From positions 1 to 64,000 of IMG/VR virus record IMGVR_UViG_3300037010_002901: a DNA stretch of 64,000 nt. The stretch is one strand, 5' to 3'. The notes under the pieces were generated by a model that did no database searches, was not told the origin of the DNA, and saw nothing but the letters and a program-made list of their open reading frames with translations. This document shows positions 45,013-53,964 of this stretch, piece by piece. This DNA is from a virus. The translations under genes were made by a program, and so were the position numbers. Numbering within the stretch: position 1 is the first letter of the stretch; each line of letters opens with the position of its first letter.

Positions 45013-45879
45013 CTATTTTATCAATTTTTCCTGAGCTTCCTTAACTCGGCTCCTCAGGAATAATTTATCTTCCTCTGGTACCCTGAAAGGAATCACGTTC
45101 ATATTGTTGTATTCTCCATTTCTTAAAAGATATGGCAATTCCTCTTCGTTGGTATTCATTCCTATAAAGTACAATGAATGCAATGGCATTTCTCCATCAT
45201 CGGGATAGTTGCGGGCCTCTTCTCTGATATCTTCAAGTTCGTCTACGAAAGGCATATATACAATCAATTCTGCATAATCAAGCCCGTGAATATCTGCATT
45301 GGATACAATTTGCCAATACCATTTTTCACCAGTTTTGTCGTCGTATGCCGATCGCAATAAAGTAATTGCATCTTCATTTGTTGAGTATCTTACCCCTTTG
45401 ATGTCCTCATACGAAGTCATACAGTCAGCTATTTTACAAAATGAGGGAAGTGTCCAAGGGCATTTTATTTCTATCACAGTTGTTGCTACTTCGCCTGTAT
45501 ATTTTTTCCCATCTTGGGTGCCAGACCAGCTTTTAGGGAAAATTGGGTGCGCATAGGTCTCATTGGAGTTGATGTGATATCCAGTTCCTAAAAGACTATT
45601 CACGCGCCTTTCACAGAGTTTTCCCCAAACCAGTGGTCGAGCATATATATCGGTGTCTACGGATCTGCCCAATTTACGCTCCCATCTTTTTTCTCGAATA
45701 TAATTTTCTGCCTTATCTCCAAAGCCGCCAGGTTTAAATTTTACTGAGCTTCCTTCGCCTGTTTTGGGCCGCGCAGCAAGCTCTTCTGAGGTCATTGGTA
45801 TTTTCCCCATTACTGTGAGCGCATATATTTCTGACGAAGAGAAAAACCCCACACGCATTGGATTCGATCTGGTGGTCAT
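45013..45879 (-). CDS. YqaJ/lambda-exonuclease-type nuclease
   Basis: 288 aa with the PD-(D/E)XK pattern of YqaJ recombinases: Glu90 region, SGTQDG (Asp123), VIEIKC (Glu137, Lys139), and a later QIVSN strand. Together with RecT upstream it forms a RecE/RecT-type recombination pair: the exonuclease resects dsDNA and RecT anneals the single strand. Confidence 0.8.
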   Translation of the reverse strand: MTTRSNPMRVGFFSSSEIYALTVMGKIPMTSEELAARPKTGEGSSVKFKPGGFGDKAENYIREKRWERKLGRSVDTDIYARPLVWGKLCERRVNSLLGTGYHINSNETYAHPIFPKSWSGTQDGKKYTGEVATTVIEIKCPWTLPSFCKIADCMTSYEDIKGVRYSTNEDAITLLRSAYDDKTGEKWYWQIVSNADIHGLDYAELIVYMPFVDELEDIREEARNYPDDGEMPLHSLYFIGMNTNEEELPYLLRNGEYNNMNVIPFRVPEEDKLFLRSRVKEAQEKLIK

Positions 45880-45886
45880 ATATTAG

Positions 45887-47038
45887 TTATTTTATCTTGA
45901 AATTTACGCCTGTCAATCTTTTATTACCGTTCCAAATATCATAGTGCCCTTGCCAATCTGCACGTATTCTCATTGTTTGAATATCTCCAAAAAACTGATG
46001 ATTACCAACTAGATCAGCATACAAACTATCTTTTTTATTGGGATGTATTCGGCTGATTCGTCCCACCTTTTGATAAAATCTACTTAATGACATTGTGGGG
46101 CTTGCATCAAGGACCGTTTCAAGTTCAGGATAATCATATCCGGTCAATAATGTCTGACAGTTTACAATGGCTTTAATGTCGCCTTCTTTGAAAGCTCTTA
46201 ATATTTTCCTTCTCAAAGTTTTATCGGTATCACCGGTTATTACTTTGGAGCCAGGGATTTTTTTTGATAGGGCTTCTGCTTCAGATACCAGCGAACAAAA
46301 AGCAAGCAAATTTTTTCTTTCCTCTAAAAGTTCATTTGCTTTTTGCGCAGCGATACGAGGAAGGTCAATAGATCGAGCCATTGCTCTTATTGAGCCATCT
46401 GTGAAATCTGTACCGCTGTCATTCATTACCAGTTTTGAACGATCAATAGCATTATTATCAGCATATTCAATCTTAGAGAGGTAGCCTGCATCGAAAAGAG
46501 TTTCATTTTGCACGTAGTACACAAGGCTATGAAATGTTTTATACCTTGGTCTATTGAGAAATTCAAGAATAGCTCCGTCTCTATTTGGTTCCATTCTATA
46601 CGGACTAGCAGTAAGCCCTAAGTTCTTTGCATTTGGGAAACAGGCAAAAAACTTTGTGTACATTCCTCCGTATTTGACCCAATGGCATTCGTCTGTAATA
46701 ATGTTTTTCAACCCCCTGAAAAGATGTGGCTTATTGTAAATACTGCCTATTGTAGCAAAAGTCACCCGATCAATATACCGGTGCCCAGCGCTATCGCTGT
46801 ATATACCGGCTCTGAAACCCATGCTGGTATATTTCTCATAATTCTGCTCTAATATTTCTACACTTGGTTGAAGAACTAAAGTTACCCCGTCCGTCTCTCG
46901 GACTGTCTCAGCAATCACTACGCTCTTACCGCCTCCCGATGGAATCACAATAAATACTGGATTCCTTGCCGGTCCGTGAAAGAACACCTTAGCAATGTTT
47001 GCTGCATCATCCTGATATTGACGGGGTACTATAATCAT
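45887..47038 (-). CDS. SF2 DEAD/DEAH-family helicase
   Basis: 383 aa with Walker A PSGGGKS (33-39), DECH (116-119), motif III-like LTASPYR, and motif VI QKVGRISR near residue 340. Size and motifs resemble RadD-type single-protein helicases found with phage recombination genes. Likely unwinds DNA during recombination or replication. 8-base spacing to the exonuclease gene. Confidence 0.85.
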   Translation of the reverse strand: MIIVPRQYQDDAANIAKVFFHGPARNPVFIVIPSGGGKSVVIAETVRETDGVTLVLQPSVEILEQNYEKYTSMGFRAGIYSDSAGHRYIDRVTFATIGSIYNKPHLFRGLKNIITDECHWVKYGGMYTKFFACFPNAKNLGLTASPYRMEPNRDGAILEFLNRPRYKTFHSLVYYVQNETLFDAGYLSKIEYADNNAIDRSKLVMNDSGTDFTDGSIRAMARSIDLPRIAAQKANELLEERKNLLAFCSLVSEAEALSKKIPGSKVITGDTDKTLRRKILRAFKEGDIKAIVNCQTLLTGYDYPELETVLDASPTMSLSRFYQKVGRISRIHPNKKDSLYADLVGNHQFFGDIQTMRIRADWQGHYDIWNGNKRLTGVNFKIK

Positions 47039-47041
47039 ATT

Positions 47042-47692
47042 TTATTGACCGTCGTTTGGTTCCTCTGTTTTCGTTTCAGTTGCAGCTCCTTCTTTTGCTG
47101 CTTTCTTAACAGCCTTTCTATCTGCTTTTTCTTTTGCATTTTTAACTATCACAGCATTTTTGTCAGCATTAAACACATTCAGTTGATTTTCATCTTCCGA
47201 TTCCTTTGGAGGATCTACAGGATCGTATTTCCCGTCTTTGTACAGCTCGATTTCTTCACGAAGTGTCATGATTGCTTCACAAAGTTGTGATGCCCATTTA
47301 TATGAGCTAGTTTCGTCTAAAACTATCTTTGGAGTCTCCAGAGCCATGCGACCACCCTTTCCTGAAGATATGTATTTCATACCTTTCAATACGACTTTGA
47401 GATCCTCTTCCTCCCCGGTAAGGACAAAGCTGCTAACGGTATATCCCGTAGTGACATCTTCACTTCTCATGTTATCGATGTGATCAACATTGACGTTCTT
47501 AAAAGCATCATCAATAGCGGCCAAGTGCACATTCAGTGCAGAGAATGCGTTTAGAAGGTCTTCTCTTACCAAACCAGGTGCTTTTACACGATGTATTTGC
47601 CCGATTCCATCACCTTCTACAATCTCAAATGAGAAATTACATTTATGCCCTTTCTCACCGGCACTCATGATTTTAATTTTCTGCTCTACCAT
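47042..47692 (-). CDS. Hypothetical recombination-operon protein, 216 aa
   Basis: Mixed N-terminal domain of about 150 residues and a disordered Lys/Glu/Ala-rich tail ending TKTEEPNDGQ. An acidic tail after a folded domain recalls ssDNA-binding proteins, but no OB-fold signature was verified. Located between the structured RNA region and the helicase gene. Confidence 0.55.
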   Translation of the reverse strand: MVEQKIKIMSAGEKGHKCNFSFEIVEGDGIGQIHRVKAPGLVREDLLNAFSALNVHLAAIDDAFKNVNVDHIDNMRSEDVTTGYTVSSFVLTGEEEDLKVVLKGMKYISSGKGGRMALETPKIVLDETSSYKWASQLCEAIMTLREEIELYKDGKYDPVDPPKESEDENQLNVFNADKNAVIVKNAKEKADRKAVKKAAKEGAATETKTEEPNDGQ

Positions 47693-47717
47693 TATCTTTG
47701 TTTTAATTGTGACTTTT

Positions 47718-47750
47718 AAAAAATCGGGAGCCAGCGGTTAGCCAGCTCCC
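47718..47750 (-). terminator. Intrinsic terminator inside the leftward operon
   Basis: GGGAGC (47750-47745, - strand) pairs with GCTCCC (47731-47726), followed by GATTTTTT. It lies after a 270-base untranslated stretch and before the start of the 216-aa gene, with no promoter seen in between, so it may act as a controlled terminator. Confidence 0.7.
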
Positions 47751-47761
47751 TTCTTCTGTAT

Positions 47762-47868
47762 GCGAGAACAAGGCGTTTGGAAGATTTCACTTGCGGTAAA
47801 TCCGCTGACCCATTTCCTTCCGCTTCCGGGTCGTAATCACTACGCTTGCCACATTAAAGGGCTCTCGC
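47762..47868 (-). ncRNA. Branched structured RNA domain
   Basis: Closed by GCGAGA (47868-47863, - strand) with TCTCGC (47767-47762); inside lie CAAGCGT with ACGCCTTG (one bulge), GACCC with GGGTC and GCGG with CCGC. No open frame of note and no known RNA family recognised. It sits between the tRNA-like element and the terminator, as an aptamer-like domain would. Confidence 0.45.
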
Positions 47869-47885
47869 TTTCTTTGGTTGTGTTG

Positions 47886-47939
47886 CGGAGGTTGCAGATT
47901 CGAACTGCCACTCAAAAATGTACCCGCATTGTACCTCCA
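47886..47939 (-). ncRNA. tRNA-like element lacking one or two arms
   Basis: On the - strand TGGAGGT pairs with ACCTCCG (7 bp, one wobble) as an acceptor stem, and GGCAG / CTGCA (4 of 5 pairs) holds the loop TTCGAAT, a consensus T-loop. Only 23 bases lie where D and anticodon arms should be, with a small AATG/CATT hairpin. Total 54 nt, so not a functional decoding tRNA. Confidence 0.5.
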
Positions 47940-48019
47940 ACCATGTGTGCAGTGCAATTACACTTCCTCTGCCAGTTTTGTCCCTGATCTTTCGATACAC
48001 AATTCCATGCCCCGAAGGG

Positions 48020-48808
48020 CTATTCGTACTTGCTAAAAATTTGTGTTTTCAGCTTTTTATAATTTGTTGTTTCTTTATTATCCAAGATTCTTTTTGAGTC
48101 CCCGTAGTCGTCTGGGTCCATCCTATCCTTGATTTTTTCAAAACTCGCACACAACTCTTCATGGCTGTATGCATCTATGACAGTATATTGAGGCTCTGTT
48201 GCTAAATCTGCGTCACCAACTTCTATTCCGGTCACTTTTTCAAATAGCCATGCCCGAGCTTTTCTGGTGGCTTTACCAATTACTGTATCTGGTTTGGCGG
48301 TATATTCATCGATCATTATACCAAAATCTATTTCCTCTGTAGTCACAGGACCTAAATTAAAAGACCACTGTATTTTCATTACTACCGCTGCACTCCACTT
48401 TGTTTTGTCAATTCGTGGAAGTGATGGAATAATTGTCCAGCGCAGTCCAGGTACTTTATTGAGTACGTACCCAAAACCTTCTTTGGTGCCATACATGTTG
48501 CCTTTTATGATATTAAACTGATTCCCATATGGTTGGAATCCAGTAAGAACAGCATCAATCAAGCATTCTTTTACAACTTTCTCGGGGTATTGACTATCTT
48601 TTTTATCTGTTAAGAAGCCAAGTTTACTATTTTGCAAAGCCATAATCGGTTTCATATATTCAGTTGTTAATGCTTCTCGCAATGCCTGTATAGCCTCAGC
48701 AACCTTATATGCTCTTTTAAAGCCATCTGTAACACTTGTGCTAATTACTGTCTGCACGTGCTGATCAAGAATAACAGCTATTTCGCTGTTTGCGGTAGTT
48801 TTTGACAT
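48020..48808 (-). CDS. recT: RecT-type single-strand annealing protein
   Basis: 262 aa from the ATG at 48808 (a TTG six codons upstream would overlap the previous gene). The RecT signature is visible: CLIDAVLTGFQPYGNQFNII and YVLNKVPGLRW, then a conserved MIDEYTAKPDTVIGKATRKARAW region. It anneals ssDNA and works with the YqaJ exonuclease downstream. The stop codon lies in a GCCC-TTCG-GGGC hairpin. Confidence 0.85.
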   Translation of the reverse strand: MSKTTANSEIAVILDQHVQTVISTSVTDGFKRAYKVAEAIQALREALTTEYMKPIMALQNSKLGFLTDKKDSQYPEKVVKECLIDAVLTGFQPYGNQFNIIKGNMYGTKEGFGYVLNKVPGLRWTIIPSLPRIDKTKWSAAVVMKIQWSFNLGPVTTEEIDFGIMIDEYTAKPDTVIGKATRKARAWLFEKVTGIEVGDADLATEPQYTVIDAYSHEELCASFEKIKDRMDPDDYGDSKRILDNKETTNYKKLKTQIFSKYE

Positions 48809-48818
48809 GGTTTTATTT

Positions 48819-49064
48819 TTATTCAATTATTGAAACTTTTTTGTCTTGAGCCCAAGAAAAAATTATCCTGAGAGTTTCTGCTGGTATATATACAGCCGGA
48901 ACTTTAGCCCCTTTGTAATATACTGCCATGATCTCAAGACCAATTTTATTCAAGTCTTCAACCGTAAGGTCTTTAATTGGTTTTGCCATTATTTCCGCAT
49001 TGTATTTTGCAATACGTGCTGCGGCTCTTTTATCCATTAATTCATTTAGAACTATTGCTGCCAT
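48819..49064 (-). CDS. Hypothetical protein, 81 aa
   Basis: Small helical protein with an Ala/Lys-rich N-terminus and a hydrophobic C-terminal half. Encoded 10 bases upstream of recT in the same operon. No family recognised. Confidence 0.55.
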   Translation of the reverse strand: MAAIVLNELMDKRAAARIAKYNAEIMAKPIKDLTVEDLNKIGLEIMAVYYKGAKVPAVYIPAETLRIIFSWAQDKKVSIIE

Positions 49065-49101
49065 TGGTTAAAATTTTCGGTGACTATATCTTTATTTACC
49101 C

Positions 49102-49278
49102 TTATAGAATCAACTCTGAAATATCTATTCCTTTTTTTCTTTCTTCATCGGTAATGCAACAATCACTGAGGTTGCCTGTGATACCTGTGAGGTCGCCTGT
49201 GAGGTCTGTGAGGTTGCCTCTGATGCCTGTGAGGTCGCCATAATAAATGTTCTCAATTCTCGTTAATGCTTTTTTCAT
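49102..49278 (-). CDS. Small LTG-repeat protein, 58 aa
   Basis: Complete frame with an internal repeat of 'G(D/N)LTGI'-type units (YYGDLTGIRGNLTDLTGDLT, then GITGNLSDC) followed by a charged C-terminus (EERKKGIDISELIL). Leu at regular intervals suggests a short solenoid or beta-roll. Spacing fits the operon. Function unknown. Confidence 0.6.
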   Translation of the reverse strand: MKKALTRIENIYYGDLTGIRGNLTDLTGDLTGITGNLSDCCITDEERKKGIDISELIL

Positions 49279-49316
49279 TTTTATTTTTTTGTTGACAAGT
49301 ATATAGTTGCCTTATA

Positions 49317-49769
49317 TTATAATTGAGAAATTCTTTTTAATACCTCGGCAGAAGTGTGCCCATCAAATTCAGGAGCTTGATCTAATTCTTTAAATTGGCA
49401 TTGATCCCAATATTTTTCCGGAAGGTGATAAGTAATTTGCTTTCCTTTATCTTCAAAAATTCCAAGTAAAAACCACCCTTCCCACGTAGATCCGTCTGAA
49501 TGTTTTTTACTTTTCCAAACAGCTGGCTCAAGACTTTTGCAAAATGCCATATACAATACTATTCTATGCTCATACAGTTCATTAAAAGTATGATACCCGT
49601 CGCTAATAATGCCAGGGTTAGAAGGACATAAAATCTCTTCCATAACTTCTCCATTTGAAATACTAGCCTTTTTCTGAGCTATACCCAATCTGCTTTTTTT
49701 TTCAATAAATACATCGTATGCTTTTTCAGAAAGGTTAGTAATCGAAAAAGAATATTTTTTTTCATTCAT
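49317..49769 (-). CDS. Hypothetical early leftward protein, 150 aa
   Basis: First gene behind the leftward promoter, so likely expressed early. Mixed alpha/beta protein with Trp-rich middle (EPAVWKSKKHSDGSTWEGWF). No family recognised. Confidence 0.6.
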   Translation of the reverse strand: MNEKKYSFSITNLSEKAYDVFIEKKSRLGIAQKKASISNGEVMEEILCPSNPGIISDGYHTFNELYEHRIVLYMAFCKSLEPAVWKSKKHSDGSTWEGWFLLGIFEDKGKQITYHLPEKYWDQCQFKELDQAPEFDGHTSAEVLKRISQL

Positions 49770-49787
49770 CTTGTCGCGTTATGAATG

Positions 49788-49818
49788 CAAATGTAACATC
49801 ACTTTTCAATTTTCCAAA
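49788..49818 (-). promoter_or_regulatory. Leftward promoter
   Basis: On the - strand TTTG (49818-49815), 19 bases, then TACATTTG (49795-49788): an exact match to the Bacteroidota housekeeping promoter. Transcription would start near 49781, about 12 bases before the ATG at 49769. Confidence 0.85.
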
Positions 49819-49859
49819 ATTATAATTGAAATAATTTATTTTCATAAAAGTTTATTTTT

Positions 49860-49890
49860 TTTGGTTTTCTGAAATGCCTTTGTAGATTTG
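49860..49890 (+). promoter_or_regulatory. Rightward replication promoter
   Basis: TTTG (49860-49863), 19 bases, then TAGATTTG (49883-49890), again a full Bacteroidota match. It drives the replication genes after a leader of about 165 bases. Confidence 0.85.
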
Positions 49891-49972
49891 CAATCGTAAA
49901 GGTCATGTGGAACTGATCTGAGCAACAATAAATCAAGAATGCAAAAGAACAATATCAAATTTATTTTATAGT

Positions 49973-50047
49973 CCTGCGGGGAGCCGACAACTTTGCTGTG
50001 AGCGATCTTGATGCCACTGCATAAGGTTTCCACCGGCTCCTCTCAGG
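49973..50047 (+). promoter_or_regulatory. Structured 5' leader of the replication operon
   Basis: CCTG/CAGG and GGGAGCCG/CGGCTCCT pair to enclose about 47 bases with a smaller GTG...CAC helix. It ends 15 bases before the ATG at 50062. It may fold over the ribosome entry region. Confidence 0.5.
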
Positions 50048-50061
50048 GCAATCTTTTTACT

Positions 50062-50970
50062 ATGGGCAGAAATTCATTAAACAACTGTTCTTATTTTCCT
50101 TTGGATACTAACATGGGTGATCATAGGAAGGTAAAAATTATACGTAATAAGTTTGGCCAAGTGCTTGGATTTGCTTTTTGGGCTATGATGCTTTCTCACC
50201 TTACTGGCGAGGATGGGAATGAAATGGAGTATTCTGAAATGGAGTTTGAAATGTTTGCTGCTAAACTGGGGTGTACAAACACGGAGGTTAAAGAAATGAT
50301 TGATTTTTGCATAAAAATAGAATTGCTGTTTTACAAAGATGAATTTATATGGTCCGAAAGTTTGAATGAAAAACTTGCTCCGGTATATCAAAAAAGAAAT
50401 AGAGCCAGAGATATTTCAGCTACAAAAAAGAGGAGAAACAACGGCACATTCGTTATAACTGTGACAGAAAAGCCAAGTGACCCGGTGTTATTGATAACAG
50501 ATTCACCACAGAGTAGAATAGATAAGAGTAAAGTAGATAATAAATTAGCTAAAGCTAATGATACGGCACAGAGAAATGAATTTGATAAAATGCTTGAAAG
50601 AGATTTGAATACCATAGGGAAATTCATAACTGATCATAAACCTAAATTCTCTGCGCCATATATGGAAATGTGGAATTTGTTTGCCTATAAAAACGGACTT
50701 CCAAAGATATTAGATTGCGCAGGCTCGCGCCGGGGAAAGTTGGCCAGCCGGCTCAGGGAGGATAAATTTGATTTTGTATTGATTTTGAAACGGGTACGTA
50801 CTCAGAAACTCGCTCTTGAAGGCAGTTGGTTTACGTTTGACTGGTTGATCAAGAACGACGACAATTACAAAAAAATCCTTGAGGGCAATTACGTCCGAAA
50901 AGACGACCCGAAAGTAAATGCCAAGCATACCGATAGTTCTCAATTTGAATACCCTGACAACGCAGCATGA
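50062..50970 (+). CDS. Replisome organiser, Lin1244/DUF4373 type
   Basis: 302 aa from the ATG at 50062. The N-terminal domain (YFPLDTNMGDHRKVKIIRNK, then GFAFWAMMLSHL) matches the DUF4373/Lin1244-type winged helix of phage replication initiators. The C-terminal part is helical and basic and would contact the helicase encoded next. The stop overlaps the dnaB start (ATGA). An upstream frame extension of 18 codons lies in the structured leader and is rejected. Confidence 0.75.
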   Translation: MGRNSLNNCSYFPLDTNMGDHRKVKIIRNKFGQVLGFAFWAMMLSHLTGEDGNEMEYSEMEFEMFAAKLGCTNTEVKEMIDFCIKIELLFYKDEFIWSESLNEKLAPVYQKRNRARDISATKKRRNNGTFVITVTEKPSDPVLLITDSPQSRIDKSKVDNKLAKANDTAQRNEFDKMLERDLNTIGKFITDHKPKFSAPYMEMWNLFAYKNGLPKILDCAGSRRGKLASRLREDKFDFVLILKRVRTQKLALEGSWFTFDWLIKNDDNYKKILEGNYVRKDDPKVNAKHTDSSQFEYPDNAA

Positions 50971-52511
50971 ATAGCAAGAATAAGAACATGGAAAGATTGG
51001 CTACCGAGCATACGCCGGTACGTAGAACTAACAATGACCTTCAACCATTTGGTTGGGGCAAAATACCTCCCCAAGTCAGAGACTTCGAAGAGGCAGTCCT
51101 TGGTGCGCTTATGATGGAAGACCAAGCTATAAATTATGTTGGTGGTTTTTTAAAGGCTGAACATTTTTATGTTGAGGCTCACCAATGGATTTATACAGCA
51201 ATTTCAAATTTGTTTATTGAAAATGCTCCAATAGACATTTTGACTGTTTCTGAGCAATTAAAAAAACTTGAAAAGCTAGAACAGGTTGGGGGAAGAATAT
51301 ACGTTTCGCAATTAACCAATAAAGTTGGGAGTGCTGCAAGTATCGAATATCATGCGAGAATAATTATTCAGAAATGGGTAATGAGAATGCTGATCACTGA
51401 GTCTACTTCTATTACCCAAGAGGCATATGAAGACAGTGCAGATCCACTGGAACTACTTCGGGAGTCAGCAGAAAGATATTTATCAATTCAGCAAAGCATT
51501 GTTGGAGCAAGGGTTAAAACTATGAAAAGCATGGTTGAGTCCCTTTCTGAAAGTTTAGTGCTAAAACGTAGTTTACCGGAAGATCAAAGAAATGTAGTAG
51601 GACAGAAAAGCGGCCTTGATCGACTTGATTATGTGACACTTGGCTGGCAAGACGATGACTTGATAATAATTGCGGGAAATACCTCAGAAGGTAAAACAAC
51701 ACTTATGATGCAAGGAGCGCTGGAGTCTGCTTCGGAAGGTATTCCAGTTGGTATTTTCTCACTTGAAATGCCAGCGGAAAGACTTGTGCAGAAACTTGTT
51801 TCTACTATGTCCGGTATTTCAGTGACAAAGATACAGACAGGAAACCTCAATGATTCTGAAAATATGGTTGTAAATGCTACTTTGGACAAGCTTCATTCAT
51901 ACCCAATAGAGATTTGTGATACTGCCGGCTTAGATATACTTGAGATAAAAGCCATATCTAAACTTTGGAAACTTAAACACAATATCAGACAAATCAATGT
52001 TGATTACCTGCAGCTCATAACGGTAAGCGTAGACAATAAGAGAATTCAAACAAGAGAGCAGGAAATTTCCTTTATCTCAAGACAATTGAAAGAACTGGCA
52101 AAGGAAATTCACGTACCGGTTATTGCGCTTTCTCAATTGTCCCGAGCAAATGAAAAGCGGTCAGAAAAGGACAGAAGGCCTGTTAAATCTGACCTTCGTG
52201 ACGGAGGATCAATAGAGCAAGATGCAGATATCATTGTCTTTGTATTCAGACCGGAACAGCACGGCATAAAAGAATACCCAGGAGGACGATCAACTTCTGG
52301 AGTTACCGAATTAATTGTTGCCAAAAACCGCATGGGAGACCTCAAAACCATATTTGCAAAATTCCTGAAGGATATCGGAAAATTTGATGCCAGCTTTCAC
52401 AATGAAATTAAAAATGATGCTGCACCAGATCAGTCAGATATTCCATCTCCTAAACCTCGTGCACAGACCTCAAGTATTCCAGAAAAAAAAGACGACGATT
52501 TACCTTTCTAA
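50967..52511 (+). CDS. dnaB: Replicative DNA helicase, DnaB family
   Basis: 514 aa with the DnaB N-terminal domain (FEEAVLGALMMEDQAINYV) and RecA-like C-terminal domain: Walker A GNTSEGKTT near residue 240, then IFSLEMPAERLVQKL and a Walker B-type VDYLQLI, followed by QLKELAKEIHVPVIALSQLSR (shown in part). Disordered tail. Unwinds the phage replication fork. Coupled to the organiser gene by overlap. Confidence 0.95.
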   Translation: MNSKNKNMERLATEHTPVRRTNNDLQPFGWGKIPPQVRDFEEAVLGALMMEDQAINYVGGFLKAEHFYVEAHQWIYTAISNLFIENAPIDILTVSEQLKKLEKLEQVGGRIYVSQLTNKVGSAASIEYHARIIIQKWVMRMLITESTSITQEAYEDSADPLELLRESAERYLSIQQSIVGARVKTMKSMVESLSESLVLKRSLPEDQRNVVGQKSGLDRLDYVTLGWQDDDLIIIAGNTSEGKTTLMMQGALESASEGIPVGIFSLEMPAERLVQKLVSTMSGISVTKIQTGNLNDSENMVVNATLDKLHSYPIEICDTAGLDILEIKAISKLWKLKHNIRQINVDYLQLITVSVDNKRIQTREQEISFISRQLKELAKEIHVPVIALSQLSRANEKRSEKDRRPVKSDLRDGGSIEQDADIIVFVFRPEQHGIKEYPGGRSTSGVTELIVAKNRMGDLKTIFAKFLKDIGKFDASFHNEIKNDAAPDQSDIPSPKPRAQTSSIPEKKDDDLPF

Positions 52512-52526
52512 AATAAATATCATACA

Positions 52527-53081
52527 ATGAAATCATACCCATCAGAGTGGCCATTAGGCTACAAGCGCACACCAAATCCAACATTTTCAAGATTCAAAAC
52601 TACATTTGCAATGGCTCGCAATTTCGTTTTTGCTGAACTGCGCAGACTCGGCGCCAGCAATGATATTGTGATCTCATGCAGCATGAAACTATACGGCGAG
52701 CAACCAAAAGCTCGTATGAAAGAAAAGGGTGTGGCTGTATATTTTAAGCTCAATGACAAGCCCGTAGTGTTGTGCTGTGATAACTGGGATCAAATCCAAG
52801 ATAATCTTTATGCAATAGGATTGACTATTGAAGCTATGAGAGCTATGGAGCGCTGGGGAGTATCTAATATTCTTTCCAGAATGTTCTCAGGATTTGAAGT
52901 ATTGCCGGAGACTACAGAAGAAAATCCATATGAGGTACTTGGTGTTTCACCGAATGCCTCAGAGTTTGAGATTAAAAATGCTTGGAAAAATAAAATACTT
53001 GAGCATCATCCAGATAAAGGCGGCGATGTAGAGGAGTATCATAGAGTAAATAAAGCTTACGATAAACTTAAAAAAGATTGA
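52527..53081 (+). CDS. J-domain (DnaJ-like) protein
   Basis: 184 aa. Residues 133-184 form a J-domain: NPYEVLGVSPNASEFEIKNAW, then the invariant HPD (EHHPDKGG) and a final helix. The N-terminal 130 residues are a separate basic alpha/beta domain seen with the WPLGYKRT motif. A J-domain recruits host DnaK; here it could remodel replication complexes as lambda P and DnaJ do, or feed the phage chaperonin. Confidence 0.85.
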   Translation: MKSYPSEWPLGYKRTPNPTFSRFKTTFAMARNFVFAELRRLGASNDIVISCSMKLYGEQPKARMKEKGVAVYFKLNDKPVVLCCDNWDQIQDNLYAIGLTIEAMRAMERWGVSNILSRMFSGFEVLPETTEENPYEVLGVSPNASEFEIKNAWKNKILEHHPDKGGDVEEYHRVNKAYDKLKKD

Positions 53082-53083
53082 TT

Positions 53084-53776
53084 ATGGAATACGTAGTTTA
53101 TTACCGAGTCTCTACTAAGGGACAGGAAGAATCTGAACTGGGCCTCAAGGCACAGCGTACAGACGTTGAGCGCTTCATTGCTCGCACAAACGGATCTGTT
53201 CTTTCGGAATATAAAGAGACCGAGAGCGGAAAAAACAATAACCGCCCAGAACTACTGCGTGCAATCGGTGAAGCAAAAAGAACTGGTGCAAGATTATTGA
53301 TCAGCAAACTTGATCGATTAAGCCGAAATGCATCATTTACATTGATGCTGATGGATACCGGAGTAAAATTTACAGCGGTAGATATGCCAGATGCCAATGA
53401 GCTGACAATAGGCATACTGGCTGTCATTGCAGAACAAGAGAGAAAAACCATTTCTGCCAGGACAAAGGCAGGGCTTGCCGAAAAAGCCAAGGACCTAGCT
53501 AAAGAAGGGAAATTTTTGGGCAATCCTGATATAGCATCGTTTGCGCAGCGGGGAGCCATTGCTCGTCATGCAATAAAGAGAAGTGGGCAGACTCCAAATA
53601 AAGCAGTCCTTGGGCTTATTACCGAAATGAAAGGTGCAGGTAAAACCAATATCGAAATAGCAGCATTACTGAATGAGCAAAATCATAGAACCACTTATGA
53701 TAGGCCTTTTACCGCAGATAATGTTCGCATGATCTACAACGCACACATTTCTTCAATCAAATCAATAGCAGCTTAA
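53084..53776 (+). CDS. Serine recombinase (resolvase/invertase family)
   Basis: 231 aa from the ATG at 53084. The N-terminal catalytic domain has YYRVSTKGQ (Ser10), LDRLSRNA and an EQERKTISARTKAGL helix. The short C-terminal part holds a resolvase-type recombinase helix-turn-helix. A 230-aa enzyme is a small invertase/resolvase, not a large phage integrase, so it may resolve multimers or invert DNA rather than integrate. No inverted pairs of site-like repeats were found near it. Confidence 0.85.
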   Translation: MEYVVYYRVSTKGQEESELGLKAQRTDVERFIARTNGSVLSEYKETESGKNNNRPELLRAIGEAKRTGARLLISKLDRLSRNASFTLMLMDTGVKFTAVDMPDANELTIGILAVIAEQERKTISARTKAGLAEKAKDLAKEGKFLGNPDIASFAQRGAIARHAIKRSGQTPNKAVLGLITEMKGAGKTNIEIAALLNEQNHRTTYDRPFTADNVRMIYNAHISSIKSIAA

Positions 53777-53778
53777 TT

Positions 53779-53958
53779 ATGGGACAAACTACGGAAGGAA
53801 GAATAAAGCAATTCTGTCAAAAAATCGGTATAACAGTTGATAAATACACCTATGTCTGGATAGCACATATGCGTAAAGCATGGCAGCAGTACCCGCTCAT
53901 CATGCTGCATAGCAAAGTCCTCAAGAGAAGAGACGAAATTTTAGAACTCAATAAATAA
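53779..53958 (+). CDS. Hypothetical small protein, 59 aa
   Basis: ATG two bases after the recombinase stop. Basic, probably helical, with aromatic residues. No family recognised. Confidence 0.5.
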   Translation: MGQTTEGRIKQFCQKIGITVDKYTYVWIAHMRKAWQQYPLIMLHSKVLKRRDEILELNK

Positions 53959-53964
53959 TACAAA

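Noticed and set aside
47700-48019. tmRNA gene
   Set aside because: A tRNA-like end is present, but the acceptor closes after 54 bases and no tag-coding frame or far 5' acceptor strand was found.
53084-53776. Phage integrase with an attachment site
   Set aside because: The enzyme is a small serine resolvase/invertase type and no att-like repeat pair was identified in the window.
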